This document shows positions 63,867 through 64,000 of a stretch of DNA of 64,000 nucleotides, in pieces (position 1 is the stretch's first letter; each line of letters opens with the position of its first letter). The position numbers and the translations under genes are program-made. The notes beneath the pieces were generated by a model. It did not search any database and had not been told where the DNA came from. It saw only the letters and a program-made list of their open reading frames with translations. This DNA is from Ancylostoma caninum (lineage: Eukaryota > Nematoda > Chromadorea > Rhabditida > Ancylostomatidae), in contig JBAJFG010000487.1 in NCBI GenBank assembly GCA_037903475.1, forward strand, positions 744,001 to 808,000, read 5' to 3'.

Positions 63867-64000
63867 CTCCTGTTGCTAACGAGTTATTGATACTTTCCAG
63901 GAAGTTATTGGACTTCCTGCTTTATTGAACAAAATCGGAAGCTAGCTGCGGAAGAAGTGAAAATATAGCATGTGGTAACGAAAACAAACGAAGAAAATTA

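Larger units (their letters stand above)
47105..64000. other. Gene-poor interval upstream of rbf-1, repeat-rich
   Basis: About 17 kb in which no exon with family resemblance could be supported on either strand. The named repeats are listed separately. The stretches 48,300-49,420, 50,410-51,100, 51,980-55,270, 55,330-57,320, 58,930-63,250 and 63,370-63,700 contain nothing I can name. GC-rich, CpG-containing patches at about 53,880-54,060 and 54,530-54,910 stand out from the AT-rich background and could be regulatory, but this is only compositional. Any rbf-1 promoter must lie within or beyond this interval. Confidence 0.45.

Overview
The window is nuclear DNA from a strongylid (clade V) nematode, most likely a hookworm-type parasite. 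I infer this from compact genes with many small exons and TTTCAG-like acceptors, trans-splice-like acceptors just ahead of start codons, AT-rich intergenic DNA packed with short foldback elements, and gene products that read as orthologues of Caenorhabditis proteins. No bacterial, rRNA or CRISPR feature was seen. All exon models were built by hand from reading frame, intron phase and family similarity.

Layout. 1-1,035: 3' flank with one MITE copy. 1,036-5,667 (-): a complete 11-exon mitochondrial pyruvate dehydrogenase kinase (pdhk-2-like, 399 aa). 5,668-20,284: about 14.6 kb with no supportable gene but many inverted-repeat elements. 20,285-21,161 (+): a nematode CCHC zinc-finger protein, probably a nuclear factor. 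22,571-24,982 (+): a complete 9-exon eIF2B alpha (311 aa). 25,193-28,263 (-): the KH/QUA2 core of a divergent STAR-family RNA-binding protein, convergent with eIF2B alpha; possible N-terminal exons reach about 30,260. 31,354-32,350 (-): a decayed Penelope-like retroelement reverse transcriptase. 33,398-47,093 (-): a complete 20-exon rabphilin (rbf-1-like, 807 aa) with Rab-binding zinc finger, Ser/Pro/Thr-rich linker and C2A and C2B domains. 47,100-64,000: about 17 kb with no supportable gene, again rich in repeats, including an inverted pair of tRNA-derived SINE-like copies and tandem arrays.

The genes are unrelated housekeeping or regulatory functions: carbon entry into the TCA cycle, translation initiation and stress control, post-transcriptional control, and synaptic or dense-core vesicle docking. 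They do not form an operon. From memory, the C. elegans orthologues of the PDK, eIF2B alpha and rabphilin genes all lie on chromosome III, so the window looks like a rearranged piece of that ancestral chromosome. I see no new gene system. The most unusual material is the transposon fauna: a TTAA-bounded element with internal 9-bp-arm palindromes, a TIR element with subterminal GCTGACCGCG repeats, the SINE pair, the PLE relic, and at least six small repeat families.
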